Below, in pieces: positions 1 to 9,825 of a stretch of DNA of 64,000 bases. Every line of letters begins with the position of its first letter. Position 1 is the stretch's first letter. Under the pieces are notes generated by a model. The model was not told where the DNA came from, ran no database searches, and saw only the letters and a list, made by a program, of their open reading frames with translations. The stretch spans positions 124,001-188,000 of the forward strand of contig UEGQ01000007.1 of assembly GCA_900466005.1 (NCBI GenBank), read 5' to 3'. Source of the DNA: Hyphomicrobiales bacterium. Its GTDB lineage: Bacteria; Pseudomonadota; Alphaproteobacteria; Rhizobiales; Rhizobiaceae. A program made the translations under genes and the position numbers.

Positions 1-966
1 ACCATGGATTACGTCGGCAAGGTCGACGGCGTCGCCTTCGACGGCGGAACCGACACCGATGCCGAACTCGTTCTCGGCTCGAACCGCTTCATCCCCGGCT
101 TCGAAGACCAGCTCGTCGGCGTCAAGGCCGGCGATGAGAAGGTCATCACCGTCACCTTCCCGGAAGACTATCCGGCCAAGAACCTCGCCGGCAAGGAAGC
201 GACCTTCGACATCACGGTCAAGGAAGTTGCCGCTCCGGGTGAGATCACCCTCGACGACGAGCTCGCCAAGAAGCTCGGCATCGAATCGCTCGATCGCCTG
301 AAGGAAGTCGTCCGCGGCCAGATCGAAAGCCAGTTCGGTTCGGTCACCCGCCAGAAGGTCAAGCGTCAGATCCTCGACCAGCTCGACGAGATGTACAAGT
401 TCGAAACCCCGACCAAGCTCGTCGACGCCGAGTTCGAAAACATCTGGCGCCAGATCAACACCGATCTCGCCCAGTCCGGCAAGACCTTCGAGGATGAAGA
501 GACCACCGAAGAAAAGGCCCGCGATGAGTATCGCACGCTCGCCGAGCGCCGCGTCCGCCTCGGCCTCGTTCTCTCCGAAATCGGCGAAAAGGCCGGCGTT
601 GAAGTAACCGAGGAAGAAATGCAGCGCGCCCTCTACGCTCAGCTGCAGCAGTTCCCGGGCCAGGAAAAGCAGATCCTCGACTTCTTCCGCAAGACGCCGG
701 GCGCTTCCGCCTCGCTGCGCGCGCCGATCTTCGAAGAGAAGGTGGTCGACCACCTGCTCGGCGAGATCGACGTCACCGACAAGAAGGTGACGAAGGAAGA
801 GCTGCTCGCCGACGACGAAGCCGAAGGCGCTGAAAAGCCGGCCAAGAAGGCGGCCCCGAAGAAGAAGGCCGCTGCCAAGGCCGAAGACGCCGCCGAAGGC
901 GAGGAAGCCGCTCCGAAGAAAAAGGCCGCTCCGAAGAAGAAGGCCGCCGAAGGCGACGCCGAGTAA
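1..966 (+). CDS. tig: Trigger factor (C-terminal part, 5' truncated by window)
   Basis: Ribosome-bound folding chaperone and peptidyl-prolyl isomerase that receives nascent chains in the cytoplasm. The frame is open from the first base, so the N-terminal ribosome-binding domain lies outside the window. The first ~75 residues form an FKBP-type PPIase domain ([15 protein letters not shown], then [17 protein letters not shown]). A long helical substrate-binding domain follows ([19 protein letters not shown] onward). The last ~45 residues are a lysine/alanine-rich tail with a repeated AAPKKKAA unit, an extension I associate with rhizobial trigger factors. A hairpin terminator follows within 30 bases. 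The family assignment is secure. Confidence 0.96.
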   Translation, partial: TMDYVGKVDGVAFDGGTDTDAELVLGSNRFIPGFEDQLVGVKAGDEKVITVTFPEDYPAKNLAGKEATFDITVKEVAAPGEITLDDELAKKLGIESLDRLKEVVRGQIESQFGSVTRQKVKRQILDQLDEMYKFETPTKLVDAEFENIWRQINTDLAQSGKTFEDEETTEEKARDEYRTLAERRVRLGLVLSEIGEKAGVEVTEEEMQRALYAQLQQFPGQEKQILDFFRKTPGASASLRAPIFEEKVVDHLLGEIDVTDKKVTKEELLADDEAEGAEKPAKKAAPKKKAAAKAEDAAEGEEAAPKKKAAPKKKAAEGDAE

Positions 967-990
967 TCAGATCCCGTATCAGGATTGGGA

Positions 991-1019
991 AGGGGTCGCC
1001 CATCGGGCGGCCCCTTTTT
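991..1019 (+). terminator. Rho-independent terminator of tig
   Basis: GGGGTCGCC pairs with GGCGGCCCC around a short CATCG loop and is followed directly by a run of five T. It sits 25 bases after the tig stop and before the convergent ampC. Confidence 0.85.
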
Positions 1020-1044
1020 GCATGTGCAGGAGCCGCCCCTGTCA

Positions 1045-2223
1045 TCAGTCGCTTGGCCCGCCGTCGAGCGTGGTCATGATGCGATAGGCGGCGCGCAGGC
1101 GATCCGGTATCGGATAGTTCCTGTTTGCGAGGATGACGATTCCGATCTGCCTCTCCGGGACGAATGCAGCGTAGGCCCCGAAACCGGCGGTGGAGCCGGT
1201 CTTGTTGATCCACACATCCTTGCGCGGTACGGCCGGCGGTTCGATCCGCTCCACGACGTTGGCCTTGTAGGAGACTTCCGGGGAATTACCGGAAAGCAGC
1301 CCATCGAGATCGACGGGATAGTCGTACATCTCCCATCCGAGACCCTGCGTCATACCGGCGACCCGGTAGTAGCCGGTGTGGGTGGCGGTGATGGCGCGTT
1401 GAAGGGGCTCGTCGAGACCCCGGCCGTCCATGTTCTTCTCCACGAAGCGGATCAGGTCGGAGGCGGACGTCTTCACGCCATAGGCCTCGGAATCCATCGC
1501 GCCGGGCGAGACCCGTATCGGTTTGCCGGCCTTCGAGTAGCCGTACGCATAATCAGCCATCCGCTTCTTCGGCACGTCGATATAGGTGTTGGAAAGTCCG
1601 AGCATGGGAAAGAGCTTGCCCTGCATGAGGTCGCCGAAGGGCGCCCCCATGCTTGCCGCGGCCGCATGGCCGAAAAGGCCGATGCTCGGATTGGAGTAGC
1701 GCCGATGGGTTCCGGGCGCGTGATCCGGCTGCCAGTTGCGGTAATAGTCGATCACGTTCTTTTGCATGACGCCATCGGGAAACTGCAGGGGCAGGCCGCC
1801 GGCCGTGTAGGTGGCGAGATCGAGGAGGTTGATCTTGTCGAAGGTGCTGCCGGCAAGTTCCGGCACATATTTGCTCGGGCTGTCGGAAAACGAAAGCGCT
1901 CCGGTCTCCTGCGCATAGGATGCCAGTGTCGCGGTAAAGGTCTTGCTGATCGAGCCGATCTCGAAGAGTGTGGCGTCATCGACCTTTTTCCCGCTCTCGA
2001 CGGAGGCGACGCCGTAATTGAAGATGTAAAGGCGGCCCCGGACGGTCACCGCCACCGCCATGCCCGGCACATTGTGGGTTTTCATGACTGGCAGGATCGC
2101 CTCGTCGGTCGTGCGGCGGAGGCGGCTCTCGATGTCGTCTGCCGCGGCGCCGGCGCATGTGCCGAGAAGCGATACCGCGACAGTGGCGAGGGCTGTCGAT
2201 CTCGTGATGAGAGAATTCCTCAT
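1045..2223 (-). CDS. ampC: Class C beta-lactamase (AmpC type)
   Basis: Predicted periplasmic serine beta-lactamase of 392 residues, within the usual class C range. It has a hydrophobic N-terminal export signal ending near CAGAAAD. The three active-site elements are visible: S-I-S-K (in FEIGSISKTF), Y-S-N (in RRYSNPSIG; most AmpC enzymes have Y-A-N) and K-T-G (in NKTGSTAGFG). A start 20 codons upstream is possible in frame. The ATG at 2223 is preferred because AAGGAGA stands 9 bases upstream of it and the signal peptide then begins at MRNSL. The gene is divergent from an ampR-type regulator, the classic inducible arrangement. Substrate range cannot be read from sequence. Confidence 0.9.
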   Translation of the reverse strand: MRNSLITRSTALATVAVSLLGTCAGAAADDIESRLRRTTDEAILPVMKTHNVPGMAVAVTVRGRLYIFNYGVASVESGKKVDDATLFEIGSISKTFTATLASYAQETGALSFSDSPSKYVPELAGSTFDKINLLDLATYTAGGLPLQFPDGVMQKNVIDYYRNWQPDHAPGTHRRYSNPSIGLFGHAAAASMGAPFGDLMQGKLFPMLGLSNTYIDVPKKRMADYAYGYSKAGKPIRVSPGAMDSEAYGVKTSASDLIRFVEKNMDGRGLDEPLQRAITATHTGYYRVAGMTQGLGWEMYDYPVDLDGLLSGNSPEVSYKANVVERIEPPAVPRKDVWINKTGSTAGFGAYAAFVPERQIGIVILANRNYPIPDRLRAAYRIMTTLDGGPSD

Positions 2224-2450
2224 GGCAATTGATCTCCTTGTGCTCTGCTGGCGACCCAACCGCGCATCACGACGGCCGCTCATATGTCGGGAGTCTGCGT
2301 CAAAGGTCCGTGTCCGACCTCCCGCCGAGGCGTGAACGCTTGGTCATCAACGGCGGAAGGCTAAATGGGCGTCTCAGATATATGCGGATTGCATCCCGTG
2401 GCCAAACGACGTTAACTTGCGTGAGCCATTAGAAAAACTAGGGTCTCTGA
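2224..2450. promoter_or_regulatory. Divergent ampC-ampR control region
   Basis: A 227-base gap between the two start codons must hold both promoters and, by analogy with other ampR-ampC pairs, an AmpR operator. An AT-rich stretch with the imperfect dyad TTAGAAAAACTAG lies at about 2430-2442, just upstream of ampR. I could not identify a full AmpR operator with confidence. Confidence 0.5.
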
Positions 2451-3332
2451 ATGGTCCGTCCGCATCTTCCGCTGAACGCGCTGCGTGCCTTCGAAGCGTC
2501 TGCGCGGCATCTGAGTTTCACCAGGGCGGCAATCGAACTGTGCGTCACCCAGGCGGCGGTCAGCCATCAGGTCAAGAGCCTCGAAACGCAGTTGAACGCT
2601 GTTCTCTTCAAACGGCTTCCTCGCGGCCTGATGCTGACGCAGGAAGGCGAGACGCTGCTGCCGTCCTTGCGCGATGCCTTCGACCGGATCGCCGGCACGC
2701 TCGAAAGGTTCCAAGGCGGTCACGCCCGCGAGGTCCTCACCGTCGGGGCGGTCGGAACCTTCGCCGTCGGCTGGCTGCTGCCGCGCCTTCCGGCGTTCCG
2801 CGCCGGGTACCCGTTTGTCGACCTGCGGCTTTCGACGAACAACAACCGCGTCGACATCGCGGCAGAGGGCCTGGATTACGCGATCCGCTTCGGGGCAGGG
2901 GCTTGGCACGGGATGGACGCCATACCGCTCCTGGAGGCCCCGCTTTCGCCGCTCTGCGTCTCGGATATTGCAGAGCGGTTGAAGACCCCCGCCGATCTCT
3001 TCAAGTACACGCTGCTACGCTCCTACAGGGCGGACGAATGGCCGCGCTGGTTCGACGCGGCCGGCTTGCGGCAATCCATGCCCGTGTCCGGAAGTATTGT
3101 CTTCGACTCGTCCCTTGCGATGATGGAAGCAGCGCTGCAGGGTGCCGGCATCGCACTCGCTCCGCCGTCGATGTTTTCCCGCCTGCTGCAATCGGAAGCG
3201 GTCCGGCAGCCTTTCGACATCGCCGTAACCACCGGCGGCTATTGGCTGACTCGTCTTCAGTCGCGGACGGAGACGCCAGCCATGGCGCGCTTTCGCGACT
3301 GGCTCCTCGGCGCAATAGGGCGGCCGTCCTGA
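2451..3332 (+). CDS. ampR: LysR-family beta-lactamase regulator AmpR
   Basis: LysR-type activator/repressor of 293 residues. The N-terminal winged HTH is clear (LPLNALRAFEASARHLSFTR, then AAIELCVTQAAVSHQVKSLE), followed by the periplasmic-binding-protein-like effector domain. The start LPLNALRAFEA and the G-TFAVGWLLPRLPAF segment resemble the AmpR/GcvA subgroup. In characterised systems AmpR senses muropeptides and controls divergent ampC. The divergent class C beta-lactamase here supports the name. The specific effector is inferred. Confidence 0.85.
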   Translation: MVRPHLPLNALRAFEASARHLSFTRAAIELCVTQAAVSHQVKSLETQLNAVLFKRLPRGLMLTQEGETLLPSLRDAFDRIAGTLERFQGGHAREVLTVGAVGTFAVGWLLPRLPAFRAGYPFVDLRLSTNNNRVDIAAEGLDYAIRFGAGAWHGMDAIPLLEAPLSPLCVSDIAERLKTPADLFKYTLLRSYRADEWPRWFDAAGLRQSMPVSGSIVFDSSLAMMEAALQGAGIALAPPSMFSRLLQSEAVRQPFDIAVTTGGYWLTRLQSRTETPAMARFRDWLLGAIGRPS

Positions 3333-3393
3333 GGCACCGTCGCAGGCGCGGAGAACCCCGTCCCGTTGACCGGCCGCGGACGAGGTGTCAAAC

Positions 3394-4425
3394 ATGACGG
3401 ATCGCGAAAGAGCAGGGCGGCGCATCCGAATGACCAATCTCCTGTGGCTGCAGGCCGGAAGCTGCGGTGGGTGCACCATGTCGGTGCTCGACCACGGCGC
3501 ACGCGGCTGGGTGCGCGAGCTGCAGAATTTCGGCATCGACCTTCTCTGGCATCCCTCGCTGAGCGAGGAGAGCGGCGAAGAGGCGATCGCCATCCTCGGT
3601 GACGTTGCCGCGGGACGCACGCCGCTCGACTTTCTCTGTATCGAGGGCTCGATCCTGCGTGGTCCGAACGGAAGCGGGCTTTACAACCGGTTCGCCGGCA
3701 CCGGCCGCACCATGCTCTCCTGGGTCCGTGAACTGGCGCCGCTTGCCGACTACTGCATCGCCGTCGGTACCTGTGCCTCCTATGGCGGCATCCATGCCGC
3801 GCAACCGGATCCCGCGGAAGCATCCGGTCTGCAATATGAGGGCTCGATCTCGGGCGGCGTGCTCGGGCCCGATTTCCGCGCTCGCTCCGGCCTGCCGGTG
3901 ATCAACGTCGCGGGCTGCGCACCGCATCCGGGCTGGATCATGGAAACGCTGGCGGCGCTGCAGATGGGCGATTTCGACGAGAGCGATCTCGATCGCCTGG
4001 GGCGGCCGAAGTTCTTCGCCAAGACGCTTGCTCATCACGGCTGCGAGCGCAACGAATACTACGAGTTCAAGGCAAGCGCCGAGAAGCTCTCCGACCTCGG
4101 ATGCCTGATGGAGCATCTCGGCTGCAAGGCGACACAGGCCGTCGGCGACTGCAACCAGCGCAGCTGGAACGGCGGCGGTTCCTGTACGCATGGCGGCTTC
4201 TCGTGCGTGGCGTGCACGTCGCCGGCTTTCGAGCAGACGGAGGATTTCCTGAAAACGCCGAAGGTGGGCGGCATTCCCGTCGGCCTGCCGCTGGACATGC
4301 CGAAGGCGTGGTTCGTGGCGCTCGCCGCGCTCTCCAAGTCGGCAACGCCGGAACGTGTCCGGCAGAATGCGACCTCGGACCGGGTGGTCCGCGATCCGCG
4401 ACGGGCGGGCGGGCACGACGAATGA
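3394..4425 (+). CDS. hupU: Regulatory [NiFe] hydrogenase small subunit HupU (HoxB)
   Basis: Small subunit of the cytoplasmic H2-sensing hydrogenase. No twin-arginine signal is present, unlike HupS. Iron-sulfur cysteines are seen in SCGGCTMS near residue 25, GTCASYGGI, NVAGCAPHPGW, HHGCERNEYYEF and the C-terminal group ending FSCVACTSP. The proximal cluster has the ordinary four cysteines (CGGC and GTCASYGG), without the extras found in HupS. Possible starts are GTG 3385, ATG 3394 and ATG 3430. I chose 3394 because GAGG lies 8 bases upstream; homologues that begin right at TNLLWLQ make 3430 a serious alternative. The gene overlaps hupV by four bases (ATGA). Confidence 0.93.
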   Translation: MTDRERAGRRIRMTNLLWLQAGSCGGCTMSVLDHGARGWVRELQNFGIDLLWHPSLSEESGEEAIAILGDVAAGRTPLDFLCIEGSILRGPNGSGLYNRFAGTGRTMLSWVRELAPLADYCIAVGTCASYGGIHAAQPDPAEASGLQYEGSISGGVLGPDFRARSGLPVINVAGCAPHPGWIMETLAALQMGDFDESDLDRLGRPKFFAKTLAHHGCERNEYYEFKASAEKLSDLGCLMEHLGCKATQAVGDCNQRSWNGGGSCTHGGFSCVACTSPAFEQTEDFLKTPKVGGIPVGLPLDMPKAWFVALAALSKSATPERVRQNATSDRVVRDPRRAGGHDE

Positions 4426-5864
4426 CGCGTGTGATCGCCGGCCCCTTCAACCGTGTCGAGGGCGACCTCGAAGTCGCGCTCGACATCCAGGACGGCGTCA
4501 TCGCCCGGGCCGAGGTGACGGCGACGCTCTATCGCGGCTTCGAGCAACTGCTTTCCGGGCGCCCGGGCCTCGATGCGCTGGTGATCGCGCCGCGTATCTG
4601 CGGCATCTGTTCCGTGTCGCAGTCGATTGCCGCGGCCACTGCGCTGCGCAATCTTGCGGGCGGGCTTGCCGCGCCGAATGGCTATATCGCCGCCAATATC
4701 GCGCACGCGGCGGAAAACATCGCCGATCACCTGACGCATTTCTATCTCTTCTTCATGCCGGATTTCGCCCGCGCCGAATATGCCGGACGGCCGTGGTTCG
4801 AGAACGCGGCCGGTCGCTTCAAGGCAGCGAGCGGCAGCGGCTCCGCTGCCTTTCTTCCGCGCCGCCGGCGCCTTCTCGAGGTGATGGGGATCATCGCCGG
4901 CAAGTGGCCGCATTCGCTCGCTTTCCAGCCGGGTGGCACGACGCGGGCGATCGACGTCGGCGAAAGGGTACAGCTCGCCGCCATTCTGGGCGAGCTCCAG
5001 GTCTTCCTGGAGGAGACCGTGTTCGGCGTCCCGCTCGACGAAATACTTGCGATGGAGACTCCGGGGGAGCTTTCGAACTATGCTGAGCGGGCGCGGGGCG
5101 ATTTCCCGTTCTTCCTGACGATTGCCGCCGATCTCGGCCTCGGGAGCATGGGAAGGGGCGCGAGCCCGCTGTTGTCCTTCGGAGCTTATCACGAGGCGCA
5201 CGACTCCTATTTCAAACGCGGCGTTGCATCGGCGGACGGCACGGTCGCTCAGCTGGATGTCGCGGCGGTTTCCGAGGACGCGACCTGCGCATGGTTTGCG
5301 CCGACCAGTACCGATCCGGCGCTTGCCGCGACGCTGCCGTTGGCTGAAAAGGCGAATGCCTACTCATGGGCAAAGGCGCCGCGGCTTTCCGGCAGGCCGG
5401 CCGAGGTCGGCGCAGCAGCCCGTCTTGCCGTCTCCGGCCATCCGTTGATTACCGCGCTGATTGCCGAAGGCGGCGCGACCTCGGTGCGGACGCGGATTGT
5501 CGCGCGGCTCCTCGAGGCGGCGATCCTGGTGCACGCGAGCCAGGGCTGGTGCCGGCAGTTGCGGCTGAAGGAAGAGTTCTGCGCCCATTTTGCGCTGCCG
5601 GATGATGCGGCGGCGGCCGGGCTGGTCGAGGCGGCCCGCGGTGCGCTCGGCCACTGGGTCGGCCTCAGGGATGGCCACATCAGCCATTACCAGATCATCG
5701 CACCCACCACCTGGAACTTTTCCCCGCGCGATGCCGCCGGCGTGCCGGGACCGCTCGAAAGCGCGCTCGCCGGGCTCGACACCGGTGGGCTCGGCGCGAA
5801 GTCGGCAGCCCTCCAGCATGTCATCCGCTCCTTCGACCCCTGCATGGTCTGCACCGCCCATTGA
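4422..5864 (+). CDS. hupV: Regulatory [NiFe] hydrogenase large subunit HupV (HoxC)
   Basis: Catalytic-type subunit of the H2 sensor, 480 residues. The L1 motif RICGICSVSQ supplies C60 and C63. The L2 motif DPCMVCTAH supplies C474 and C477 and is the very end of the protein: translation stops right after His480. Enzymatic hydrogenases such as HupL carry an extra peptide that an endopeptidase removes, and regulatory hydrogenases lack it, so this ending is diagnostic. With HupU it should bind H2 at low turnover and signal to the HupT kinase encoded at 23774. The start is fixed by the ATGA overlap with hupU. Confidence 0.95.
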   Translation: MTRVIAGPFNRVEGDLEVALDIQDGVIARAEVTATLYRGFEQLLSGRPGLDALVIAPRICGICSVSQSIAAATALRNLAGGLAAPNGYIAANIAHAAENIADHLTHFYLFFMPDFARAEYAGRPWFENAAGRFKAASGSGSAAFLPRRRRLLEVMGIIAGKWPHSLAFQPGGTTRAIDVGERVQLAAILGELQVFLEETVFGVPLDEILAMETPGELSNYAERARGDFPFFLTIAADLGLGSMGRGASPLLSFGAYHEAHDSYFKRGVASADGTVAQLDVAAVSEDATCAWFAPTSTDPALAATLPLAEKANAYSWAKAPRLSGRPAEVGAAARLAVSGHPLITALIAEGGATSVRTRIVARLLEAAILVHASQGWCRQLRLKEEFCAHFALPDDAAAAGLVEAARGALGHWVGLRDGHISHYQIIAPTTWNFSPRDAAGVPGPLESALAGLDTGGLGAKSAALQHVIRSFDPCMVCTAH

Positions 5865-5897
5865 TATTCGTCAGGGCCGGTCAGAGGCTTTCCACTG

Positions 5898-5923
5898 TTG
5901 ACAAGCCGGTGAGCACCTGTCGA
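5898..5923. promoter_or_regulatory. Imperfect dyad upstream of hupS, candidate activator site
   Basis: TTGACA and TGTCGA form an inverted repeat with one mismatch, separated by 14 bases. The centre lies about 125 bases upstream of the proposed -12 element of hupS, in the range where NtrC-type activators such as HoxA/HupR usually bind. No consensus for this organism is known to me, so this is a position-based guess. Confidence 0.25.
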
Positions 5924-5989
5924 CGAGGGCGGACGCAAGGAGCATGTTGCTCGCGTCGGGAAAAGTAAAGAATATCCAATGATTTCAGT

Positions 5990-6001
5990 TTGATGGATCA
6001 A
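5990..6001. promoter_or_regulatory. TTGAT-GG-ATCAA inverted repeat upstream of hupS promoter
   Basis: A perfect 12-base palindrome lies about 22 bases before the -24 element. It resembles an FNR/FixK box (TTGAT-N4-ATCAA) but the spacer is two bases rather than four. It also resembles the TTG-N5-CAA form described for HupR of Rhodobacter, again off by one base. The AT-rich stretch just upstream (about 5961-5990) would suit IHF-assisted bending. Its role is unproven. Confidence 0.3.
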
Positions 6002-6023
6002 GCTCTCTCGAAGAGCGTCGATC

Positions 6024-6039
6024 TGGTCTGCTTCTTGCT
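6024..6039 (+). promoter_or_regulatory. Sigma-54 (-24/-12) promoter candidate for hupS
   Basis: TGGTCTGCTTCTTGCT matches the sigma-54 pattern TGG-N9-TTGC[AT], with the GG and GC pairs ten bases apart. It departs from TGGCAC in the distal half. A sigma-54 activator (HoxA) is encoded in the same cluster, and rhizobial hupS promoters are generally sigma-54 dependent. Transcription would begin near 6050 and give a leader of roughly 145 bases. Confidence 0.6.
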
Positions 6040-6079
6040 GTCCTTAGAGTCCGTAGCCCGCCCTTGTTCTGCAGCGGGT

Positions 6080-6195
6080 ATGTGCTGGCAAGTGGGCTCC
6101 CAAGGCTCCGGGCCCGGCGCAGCTTCACGAAAAGGATGCGGTGCGGGTCGCAGTCCCGCGACGGGCCGCTCGGGTAGGAAGGCTGGAGGAGATCA
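6080..6195 (+). other. Long GC-rich structured leader of hupS
   Basis: The untranslated stretch between the proposed start site and hupS can form several hairpins, for example GCGGG/CCCGC around 6133-6149. The segment 6129-6155 (GAAAAGGATGCGGTGCG, then GTCGCAGTCCCGCGAC) resembles the conserved core of cobalamin riboswitches in order and spacing. A weak B12-box-like GGCTGGAGGAGATC spans the ribosome-binding site at 6181-6194. The peripheral arms are short or missing, so this is only a candidate regulatory RNA. The hupS ribosome-binding site, GGAGGAG, lies 5 bases before the ATG. Confidence 0.3.
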
Positions 6196-7281
6196 ATGGC
6201 CGCAACGGAAACCTTCTATGATGTCATACGCCGCCAAGGCATCACGCGCAGGAGCTTCACGAAGTTCTGCTCGCTGACGGCGGCAAGCCTCGGATTCGGT
6301 CCGTCGGGCGCCAGGGCGATGGAGGAGGCGCTGGAGACCAAGGAGCGTGTACCGGTGATCTGGATGCACGGTCTGGAATGCACCTGCTGTTCGGAGAGTT
6401 TCATCCGCTCGGCCCATCCGCTGGTGAAGGACGTCGTGCTGTCGATGATCTCGCTCGACTACGACGACACGATCATGGCGGCCGCCGGCCACCAGGCCGA
6501 AGCGATTCTCGAAGAGACCAAGGAAAAGTACAAGGGCAAGTACATTCTCGCCGTCGAGGGTAATCCGCCGCTCAACGAGGACGGAATGTTCTGCATCGAC
6601 GGCGGCAAGCCCTTCGTCGAGAAGCTGAAGTGGATGGCGGAAGATGCCATGGCCATCATCGCCTGGGGCGCCTGCGCCTCGTGGGGATGCGTGCAGGCGG
6701 CCAAGCCCAACCCGACGCAGGCGACCCCGATCGACAAGGTCATCCGTGACAAGCCGATCATCAAGGTGCCTGGCTGTCCGCCGATCGCCGAAGTCATGAC
6801 CGGCGTCGTCACCTTCATCACCACCTTCGGCAAGCTTCCGGAACTCGACCGGCAAGGCCGGCCGAAGATGTTCTATTCGCAACGCATCCACGACAAGTGC
6901 TACCGCCGGCCGCATTTCGACGCCGGCCAGTTCGTCGAGGAGTGGGACGATGAGGGCGCGCGCAAGGGCTACTGTCTCTACAAGATGGGCTGCAAGGGTC
7001 CGACGACCTACAACGCCTGCTCGACGGTGCGCTGGAACAACGGTGTCTCCTTCCCGATCCAGTCCGGTCACGGCTGTATCGGCTGTTCGGAAGAGGGCTT
7101 CTGGGACAAGGGCAGCTTCTACGACCGCCTGACCACGATCAACCAGTTCGGCGTCGAAGCCAATGCCGACCAGATCGGCAAGACGGCGGCCGGCGTCGTC
7201 GGTGCGGCAATCGCCGCACATGCCGGCATCACCGCGGTCAAGCGGGTCACCGCCAAGAACCGCGAAAAGACCGACGCATAA
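6196..7281 (+). CDS. hupS: Uptake [NiFe] hydrogenase small subunit HupS, O2-tolerant type
   Basis: Electron-transfer subunit of the membrane-bound H2-oxidising enzyme, 361 residues. It has a twin-arginine signal (RRSFTKF at 18-24) with probable cleavage near ARA41/M42. The proximal-cluster motif [10 protein letters not shown] gives C62, C64 and C65, and WGACASWGC gives C160 and C165. In mature numbering these are 17, 19, 20, 115 and 120, so both supernumerary cysteines (19 and 120) of the [4Fe-3S] cluster of oxygen-tolerant hydrogenases are present. Medial and distal cluster ligands follow ([42 protein letters not shown]). A hydrophobic C-terminal segment ([13 protein letters not shown]) anchors it in the inner membrane. 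It precedes hupL by 18 bases. Confidence 0.97.
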   Translation: MAATETFYDVIRRQGITRRSFTKFCSLTAASLGFGPSGARAMEEALETKERVPVIWMHGLECTCCSESFIRSAHPLVKDVVLSMISLDYDDTIMAAAGHQAEAILEETKEKYKGKYILAVEGNPPLNEDGMFCIDGGKPFVEKLKWMAEDAMAIIAWGACASWGCVQAAKPNPTQATPIDKVIRDKPIIKVPGCPPIAEVMTGVVTFITTFGKLPELDRQGRPKMFYSQRIHDKCYRRPHFDAGQFVEEWDDEGARKGYCLYKMGCKGPTTYNACSTVRWNNGVSFPIQSGHGCIGCSEEGFWDKGSFYDRLTTINQFGVEANADQIGKTAAGVVGAAIAAHAGITAVKRVTAKNREKTDA

Positions 7282-7299
7282 TGGGGAGGGGTATCATCC

Positions 7300-9090
<1,791 letters not shown>

Positions 9091-9102
9091 GGGGGATCGG
9101 CG

Positions 9103-9825
9103 ATGACCGTGCACGAATCCCTCACCGCCTCGGACTCCCACGGCGAGACCGCCGTGGAGCGCCAGAGCGTCTATGTTTATGAAGCGCCGGTGCGCATCTG
9201 GCACTGGGTCAACGCCTTCGCGATCTTCACGCTGGCGCTGACGGGCTATTTCATCGGATCACCTCTCCCGTCGGTGCCGGGGGAGGCGAGTGCGAACTTC
9301 CTGATGGGCTATATCCGCTTCGTCCATTTCTCCGCCGGGCAGGTGCTCGCCGTGTTCCTGCTCCTCAGGATCTATTGGGCCTTCGTCGGCAACGTGCATG
9401 CCCGCCAGATCTTCTATGTGCCCTTCTGGAAGGGGCAGTACTGGAAGGAATGGTGGCACGAGGTGAAGTGGTACACGTTCCTCACCTCCAAGCCGAAGAA
9501 GTATGTCGGCCATAATCCGCTGGCGCAGTTCACGATGTTCCTCGTCTTCACCCTGCCGCTCGTCTTCATGGTGGTGACCGGGTTCGCCCTCTACAGCGAA
9601 GGCGCCGGGCGTGACAGCTGGGAATATGCGCTCTTCGGCTGGGTGTTCTCGATCTTTCCGAACAGCCAGGATCTGCACACCTGGCACCACCTCGGCATGT
9701 GGGTGATCCTGCTCTTCGTGATGGTCCATATCTACGTGGCCGTCCGCGAGGACATCATGAGCCGCCAGAGCATCATCTCCTCGATGATCTCCGGCGAGCG
9801 GATGTTCAAGGACAGGGAGGACTGA
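9103..9825 (+). CDS. hupC: Ni/Fe-hydrogenase b-type cytochrome subunit HupC
   Basis: Inner-membrane dihaem cytochrome b of 240 residues that anchors HupSL and passes electrons to the quinone pool. Four hydrophobic segments are visible, near residues 35-55, 65-90, 140-165 and 190-210. Candidate haem ligands are the histidines in RIWHWVNAF, VHFSAGQV and DLHTWHHLGMW and the last-helix histidine in VMVHIYVAV. Family length is typical. The stop is followed directly by the hupD ATG with no gap, indicating coupling. Confidence 0.94.
   Translation: MTVHESLTASDSHGETAVERQSVYVYEAPVRIWHWVNAFAIFTLALTGYFIGSPLPSVPGEASANFLMGYIRFVHFSAGQVLAVFLLLRIYWAFVGNVHARQIFYVPFWKGQYWKEWWHEVKWYTFLTSKPKKYVGHNPLAQFTMFLVFTLPLVFMVVTGFALYSEGAGRDSWEYALFGWVFSIFPNSQDLHTWHHLGMWVILLFVMVHIYVAVREDIMSRQSIISSMISGERMFKDRED

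Noticed and set aside
5990..6001. Canonical FNR/FixK anaerobox
   Set aside because: The half-sites TTGAT and ATCAA are perfect, but the spacer is two bases instead of four, so the canonical call is not justified. It is kept only as an unassigned dyad.
6081..6100. Second sigma-54 promoter at CTGGCAAGTGGGCT before hupS
   Set aside because: The TGGCA half is good, but no GC pair occurs at the required spacing and no TTGC follows.
5990..6277. Possible 95-codon gene overlapping the hupS promoter and start
   Set aside because: Low-complexity Gly/Arg/Ser composition, no ribosome-binding site, and it overlaps the promoter and the Tat signal of hupS.
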